NCBI GenBank assembly: GCA_023374025.1
Contig: SIJG01000090.1
Coordinates: 273,533 to 337,532, forward strand
Length of the DNA: 64,000 nt
From: Heterodera schachtii
Lineage: Eukaryota > Nematoda > Chromadorea > Rhabditida > Heteroderidae
Direction: 5' to 3'
Shown piece after piece: positions 58,907 to 64,000 of this stretch. Position numbers and translations under genes: made by a program. A model generated the notes under the pieces. It made no database searches, had not been told where the DNA came from, and saw only the letters and a list, made by a program, of their open reading frames with translations. Positions within the stretch are counted from its first letter, which is position 1, and each line of letters opens with the position of its first letter.

Positions 58907-61266
58907 ATGTCAATTTCAACCAATTCAACAAACGGCGATTTTACACCAACAGAAGGAGGTAATGAGAAAAAGAGAAACAGTAGAAAATAAATTGAGTAAT
59001 ATTAATTTATTTTTACGAATTAAATTTTGTAAGATTTTCAGAAGTTAATTGTGAATCAATTAGTTTGGACAAAGATGGACAACAATCTGATGGAAAAGTC
59101 ACTGATCAACAGCAGCAGAAAGTGAACAATAATTTTACAAATAAAATTGGAATATTGACATTTGACATAATATTAAAATAGTAATTTTAAAAAATTTTTA
59201 AAGGAATTTCGTGAAAAGTGTGCCAAGATGGAAATGGACTTCTGCATTACTAATTTGGAACTCGAGAAAGTTGGCTTTTTATTTTTTAGCCTCCCCAATT
59301 TTTAATTTTTTTTGGCTGTGCCGATTAAAGTATATTTATTTTGAAAAATGTATTTAGAAATTGCTTGAAGAAAAGTTGAAACACAAAGAAATGATGCAAA
59401 AGACACTTTTGGAAAGAATTGGTCAATTGGAAAAACAAATGAAACAGCAAAAGAAAGGAGAACAAAGTGAATACGGTAATGAAAATTATTGTAGGAATAA
59501 TTAAATTTATACACATACAAAAATAAAAAATTTTCTTAACTTTTTGTTTAAGGCATTGTTGAAAAAATCGAACAACTTTTGGCACAAATGGGCGAGATCG
59601 AAAAGCAACAGTCAATGCTTTGTTCGACAATTGATGGGGTGAATTCTTCATTTTGGGATTGTTAAATTTTAATTATTTTATTTTTATTAAAAATAAAATA
59701 TTTTTACATAAAACACACATTTTAAATTGAGGTGGCGCAGCAAAAGGAGAATGGCCTCTATTTGGAGAGTGTTATCAAAACAAAAGTCATCAATGCATTG
59801 GAGGAACAGCAAAAGAAAATGGACAATTTTATTGTCACTTTGAAAGAACGCGCAAATGGTAAAAATAAAATGATTTTAAATTACTAATTAATTATTTTTA
59901 AAAATTTAATTAATTAATTAAGGGACCACTTACAAAATTATAGGCAATTGAATAATATACCTTGATGTTTTTGACTATTTATTTTTTAAGAGCTTTTTGT
60001 TTAAGGCATTGCTGAAAAAATTGAAGAATTTTTGGCACAAATGGGCGGTGAAATGGAAAAGCAACAGACAATGCTTTGTTCTAAAATTGATGGGGTGAAT
60101 TCTTCATTTTGTTGGATTAACTATTTTTAAAATTTTTTATTTAAAAAATTAAAATATTTTTACATAAATCAAAAACATTGAATTGAGTTGGTGGCGCAGC
60201 AGCAAAAGGCAAATGGCGCCCATTTTGAGAGTGTTACCATAACAAAAATCAACAATGTATTGGAGGAACAGCAAAAGAAAATGGACAATTTTATTGTCAT
60301 TTTGAAGGAACGCACAAATGGTAAAAATAAAAGAACTTTCAATTAATTAATTTTTAAAAGAAAAAAGTAATTAATTACGGAAATATTTTCAAAATTTTAT
60401 GCAATTAAAGATATCATTTATGTATTGGCTAAGTTTGAACAATTAAATTTTCAGAGCTTTTAAATGCTGTTCATCCGAATATTCCTCAGCCGATCATTGC
60501 CGAGGTTAAAAACTCGAAATTTTTGAAATTTTAAAAATTAAACTTTTATTTTTAGAAATTTTCCAATCCACAACAAAACTGTTGGGATGTCAATGCCTGT
60601 CACAATGATCTCAAAATTGTTGATTCAAACAAAATGATAGTCCATTATCAAAAAAACGGAAATGATAATTGGAGTTGGCGTTCTGTTTTCGCAAAACATT
60701 CCATTTTGCTGAGAAATGATTCCACCAACATTTTTTACTTTGAAATTTCGGTCATAAATTTGAAAAGGTAAGAAAATATAAAAAACAAAAAATATTTTTT
60801 ATATTTATTTATTCCTTTACAAATTAATTGTCACATTTTTAGCACCATTTTCTTTGGATTTGCATTCAAAAACCAGGCAAAATTAGATGAAGCAATTCAT
60901 TTAAACACCGGCACTTTCGCACGCGTAAGCAATGGAAATTTTTGGATTAACGGTACTAAAAGAGGAGATGCCCAATATGCTTATGGTTGTGGTGATACTG
61001 TAGGATTTGGCGTTAATTTGGCCACTAGAAAGTCAATTTTCACGAAAAATGGACTTCTTTTGGGTTTGTTAAATCAAATTAATTTATTTTTATTTAATTT
61101 TCACAACTTTTTATAATACAAAAGCTTTTGTATTGTTTTCTCAGATACCGCCGATTTGTCGCTTTCTGCCGCTTTACTTTTTCCATTCATTTCATTGCTT
61201 TCTTTTGATGACAAAATTGAGGCAAACTTTGGACCCAATTTCAAATGCGATTTGACCGCTTACTAA
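58907..61266 (+). CDS. Coiled-coil plus SPRY-domain protein, copy 3 (451 aa)
   Basis: Twelve exons: 58907-58958, 59042-59121, 59204-59269, 59358-59475, 59553-59638, 59732-59858, 60006-60094, 60188-60320, 60455-60504, 60556-60767, 60843-61063 and 61145-61266. All phases agree, no stop. Compared with copy 2 it has one extra pair of exons (60006-60094 and 60188-60320), a duplication of the two preceding coiled-coil exons (compare MGEIEKQQSMLCS with MGGEMEKQQTMLCS), so the coiled coil is about 70 residues longer. No signal peptide. The SPRY domain (about residues 268-451) has CWDVNACHND, WSWRSVFAKHSILLRNDS, FYFEIS, YAYGCGDTVGFG and FTKNGLL. The C-terminus diverges (KCDLTAY against KFGLATF). Probably an intact gene; function by family is protein binding. 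Confidence 0.8.
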
Positions 61267-61621
61267 AGGAAGAAAAATCCCACAAATCTGATCATTTTTG
61301 CAAATTTAAAGGTCCTTGTTAAGACCACTGAATGATACAAATTTTTGTTATTTTTCTTTTTTTATATATTCTTTTAATAAAACAAATAATTCGAAATGAA
61401 TTTGACCAAATTTTGTGATTTTAGCTAATATGTTTACAGAATTTGTACCAAAAATGTTAAAATTTTCAAGTAATATATGGTTAAATTCTCTAAATTTATT
61501 ATTTTTCTACTTTTATAAAATTCTATTAAAATAAGAATAGTTATTAAAATTTGGAACTTTCTTTACGTAATAATAAAAGAATAATTTTCAATAAATTCTT
61601 TAAAAATTTTTTTAAAAAAGT

Positions 61622-61692
61622 TTGCAATGAGAAAGGATTGAACCTGAGAAAGAACGCATAGAATCCAAGAAACTAATCACTACGCTACAGTT
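61622..61692 (-). tRNA. tRNA-like sequence, probably a pseudogene or SINE head
   Basis: On the minus strand TAGCGTAGTGATTAGTTTC resembles an A box and GGTTCAATCC is a B box about 30 bases later, with the 3' part AGGTTCAATCCTTTCTCATT. The arms pair only weakly. A related sequence in opposite orientation lies at 62023-62085. Confidence 0.45.
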
Positions 61693-61837
61693 TTTATTAT
61701 CTTTTATAAGATAAATCTTAATTTAATTTTAAAAAATTTTCCTTTCCTCCAACTTTGCTTAACAATTTAACCTATACCCGTAATTGGTACTGAATACGCA
61801 CTATAAGGTTTGAATCGGTTCCAAAACCGGTTTAAAC

Positions 61838-62329
61838 TAGTGCTGGCCGGGTCCGGATACCCGACCGGGTCCGACCCGGATACCCGGCTTTTTGAATACC
61901 CGGAACCGGACTCGGTTTTTTGAAAATCCAATACCCCCGATAGGTTCGGGTACCAAAAATACACTGGTAAGAATGGGCGTCTGGGTCAATTTACCAATGT
62001 TGAAGTAAAGAAAAATCGCTTCTGTGGCCTATTGGTTAGTCTTTTGGATTCATTTCCTTCTTTCCTCAGGTTCAATTCCTTATCATATCACTTTTGTTTT
62101 GACAATTTTTCAATTTTTGTTGAAAACTGCCATCGCCAGACCCACTTAAAAAATAATTAGAAACCTTTTCGTGATATTTTAATTATTTTTGAGAAATTAT
62201 GAAATTTTTAATAACCGGTTTTACCGGGTACCCGACCTACCCGGTTTAAAGACTAATACCCGACCCGGTACCCGGCTTTCAATACACGGGCCCGGTTTTT
62301 GCCCAAATACCCGGACCCGGCCAGCCCTA
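61838..62329. mobile_element. hAT-like fold-back element of CCCGGGTA arms, 492 bp
   Basis: Ends: TAGTGCTGGCCGGGTCCGG on the left, CCGGACCCGGCCAGCCCTA on the right. Both arms are arrays of ACCCGG/CCGGGT motifs in inverse orientation, so it folds back. The flanking octamers GTTTAAAC and GCTTAAGC agree at six of eight positions, a plausible old 8-bp duplication. The interior (about 62023-62085) holds a tRNA-like stretch with A box TGGCCTATTGG and B box GGTTCAATTCC. No transposase. Confidence 0.65.
62023..62088 (+). tRNA. tRNA-like sequence inside a fold-back element
   Basis: TGTGGCCTATTGGTTAGTC resembles an A box and AGGTTCAATTCC a B box. It shares GGATTC and CAGGTTCAAT blocks with the inverse-oriented copy at 61,622-61,692. 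Likely a tRNA-derived promoter carried by the element or a nested SINE. Confidence 0.4.
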
Positions 62330-62684
62330 GCTTAAGCTTGTCGGATTAACTTCCCCCACCCCTAGATCGATCAGTCTCATTGCGATCTATCGAATTGGTA
62401 CCATATTTGTCGGAGTTCGTCCACGGGAAAAAACACCGTATAAGTCAAGAGAATCGAATATTTATTCAGTCAATCAAAAATTAGTTTGAAGTAAGGGATT
62501 GGAATACATTGCATTTTAACGACCACAAGTACATACGAAAGACATTTAAAAAATGCATACAATGTCTGGCAATACTGTGCATAGATTTTTGCTTTTCAAA
62601 TCATTTTCAAGCAACAATTTTAAGAACAATGAAGAATCAAACAATTAAACATTCATTTTCGTTTTTTCAATTATAAACTAAAAG

Positions 62685-63460
62685 CAGGGCTCGGATCTGT
62701 CCTTATTTATAAGATTTGTCCTTATTTGGAGGGTCCAAATCTTACAAAATAAAAATGTCCTTATTTGTAAGATTTGTCCTTATTTCGGGCTATTGTTCTT
62801 ATTTTGTTCTTATTTCTTAAATATATTCATAATTTTGAAATTTTATGGCAGAATTTCAATATTTTATCAAGAAAAGATAAGATTTGAGGCAAAATTTGGT
62901 CATTTTTGAACAAAATCTGTTAACAAATCGCATAAAAATTACAAAATTTTTCCCGGCAGCGCCTATCGGCGCCACCGGACCCTCTTTTTTCCCTAAATTT
63001 TTGGAAGAAGCGCGCCGTAAAAAAGCGTTTTTAAAAGCGAAAAAAAAGTCGTCACTTGACTTTTAATTGCAAAAATTGACCTTTTTTGATTAAAATCTGT
63101 TAACAAATCGCAATTAAAATTTAAAAAATTTTCCCGGCGGCACCTATCGGCACCGCCGGACCCCCTCCCCTCGCCCATTCACCAAAAGTTTTTTGGAAAA
63201 TGCGCCGCAAAAAAAGAGTTTTAAAATCTGATTTTTTGATTCCGAATGCACTGAAATTTATGATTTGCTTAATTCCTCACCAAAATTGTTAAAATCGATT
63301 AATGGGAGGTGAAAATATAATATTTAATGCATTTCTATCGAATAAATTGTAAAAATAACTGATTTGAAGCAATTTTACGAAATGTCCTTATTTTTGACCC
63401 TAAAATCTTATTTTTTGGCCTTGATGTTCTTATTTTGAAAAATTTTCGATCCGAGCCCTG
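62685..63460. mobile_element. hAT-type non-autonomous element, 776 bp, perfect 8-bp TSD
   Basis: The inverted termini CAGGGCTCGGATC and GATCCGAGCCCTG are flanked on both sides by ACTAAAAG (62677-62684 and 63461-63468). Near the ends lie runs of a TTCTTATTT/TGTCCTTATTT motif. Inside are two 26-base hairpins (62953-62978 and 63134-63159) that are the inverse of those in the element at 4066-4987, although the termini of the two elements differ. The plus and minus ORFs here (60-61 codons) are low complexity and include hairpin sequence. No transposase. Confidence 0.85.
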
Positions 63461-63503
63461 ACTAAAAGGCAAAATTGTGGCAAAATGATGGGCTTTTTAG
63501 TTG

Positions 63504-63829
63504 TTAGGCATCGCATGTGGCATGGAACTCAACATGTCGATCAATTTCGCTGGTCACCTGATCAATCTGATCACTGAGTTCCTCAGTTGAGGTGTGAAAA
63601 CTGTTCAGTTCCACGTGTAATGAATCAGCACGTTCAACCAGGGCTAAAAAATAAAAAGAATAAAAATAATTTTAATAAAAAATAGCCCACAAATTTTCTC
63701 TTCCCGACTCCGCTTAATCTTTGCCAACAATTCGGTTGTGCGCTTGCGCAACTCTTCTGCCCGCTGTTTCCGCTCCTCATTTCCGCCTTCTTTCTCTTCC
63801 AATAAAGCTAACACTTTGTCGTAGGTGGA
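63504..63829 (-). CDS. C-terminal exons of a laminin beta-like coiled-coil protein (partial)
   Basis: Two minus-strand exons: 63829-63691 (acceptor TTTCAG, donor GTGGGC, phase 1) and 63643-63504 (acceptor TTTTTTAG, stop TAA). They encode an almost unbroken heptad coiled coil (LLEEKEGGNEERKQRAEEL, RADSLHVELNSFHTSTEEL, QIDQVTSEIDRH) ending VEFHATCDA. Laminin beta chains end in a coiled coil followed by an aromatic-x-Thr-Cys tail, and that Cys bonds to the gamma chain. The match is short, so another long coiled-coil protein is possible. Such a laminin would be a secreted basement-membrane subunit. Upstream exons would lie above 63,829 and continue beyond the window; none is resolved in the last 170 bases. 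Confidence 0.5.
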
Positions 63830-64000
63830 CTGAAATTAAAAAATTAATTATAGTAGGCATTATTAGGTGTTTCATAAAAATGATCCTCTCTGAACCACAT
63901 TTAAAAATAAACAAAAAATTTAATTTGGGAAAGAATTTGATAAATTAATTTTCGGAAATCCGAAAACCCATGCCAAATGCATAAAACTAAAACAGCAAGA
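63830..64000. other. Intron or intergenic sequence at the window edge
   Basis: AT-rich sequence 5' (minus sense) of the last acceptor. It is probably an intron of the coiled-coil gene. Confidence 0.4.

Overview
The window looks like a piece of a nematode nuclear genome, most likely a plant-parasitic tylenchid (cyst or root-knot type). The grounds are very AT-rich intergenic DNA, short GC-richer exons split by small GT-AG introns, an expanded SPRY-domain family, a mariner remnant, LINE and gag remnants, and many miniature inverted-repeat elements. There are no bacterial-type operons. Species is not determined. Every exon model was built by hand from splice sites and reading phase, without transcripts or database searches.

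Layout. 0-12.6 kb is a TE graveyard: a broken gag (2.2-3.5 kb), a 922-bp fold-back element with a perfect 8-bp target duplication (4.1-5.0 kb), an unidentified reading frame with one stop (6.5-6.8 kb), a small SprT-like HExxH gene (7.6-8.0 kb), a LINE endonuclease remnant (8.3-9.3 kb), a minisatellite (10.3 kb) and decayed minus-strand fragments (10.6-12.6 kb), including a broken SprT-like copy. 13-19.5 kb has a tRNA-like locus, the 3' exons of an unrecognised minus-strand gene and exon-like islands of uncertain strand. 19.5-27.4 kb has a pyrimidine tract, a multi-exon membrane-protein gene whose large intron carries an array of CTGATCAG-like palindromes, and a tandem pair of small membrane-protein genes (one intact, one frameshifted).

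28-61.4 kb is dominated by segmental duplication. A coiled-coil plus SPRY gene occurs three times: a pseudogene at about 32.3-33.7 kb, a 382-aa intact model at 44.7-46.6 kb and a 451-aa intact model at 58.9-61.3 kb. A Ddi1-like retropepsin gene whose catalytic Asp is replaced by Arg occurs twice: 40.6-41.4 kb (3' truncated, ending at an N in the assembly) and 55.8-57.2 kb (four complete exons). Each retropepsin copy lies just upstream of a SPRY copy, so the duplicated unit seems to be retropepsin plus SPRY. Between them lie a mariner remnant, MITEs and a two-exon gene for an 81-aa predicted secreted protein (51.0-51.4 kb, minus).

61.6-64 kb holds two more hAT-like fold-back elements, one with a perfect 8-bp duplication, and ends in two minus-strand coiled-coil exons whose C-terminus resembles a laminin beta chain. 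The retropepsin and SPRY genes are linked by shared duplication; nothing in the sequence shows that their products act together.
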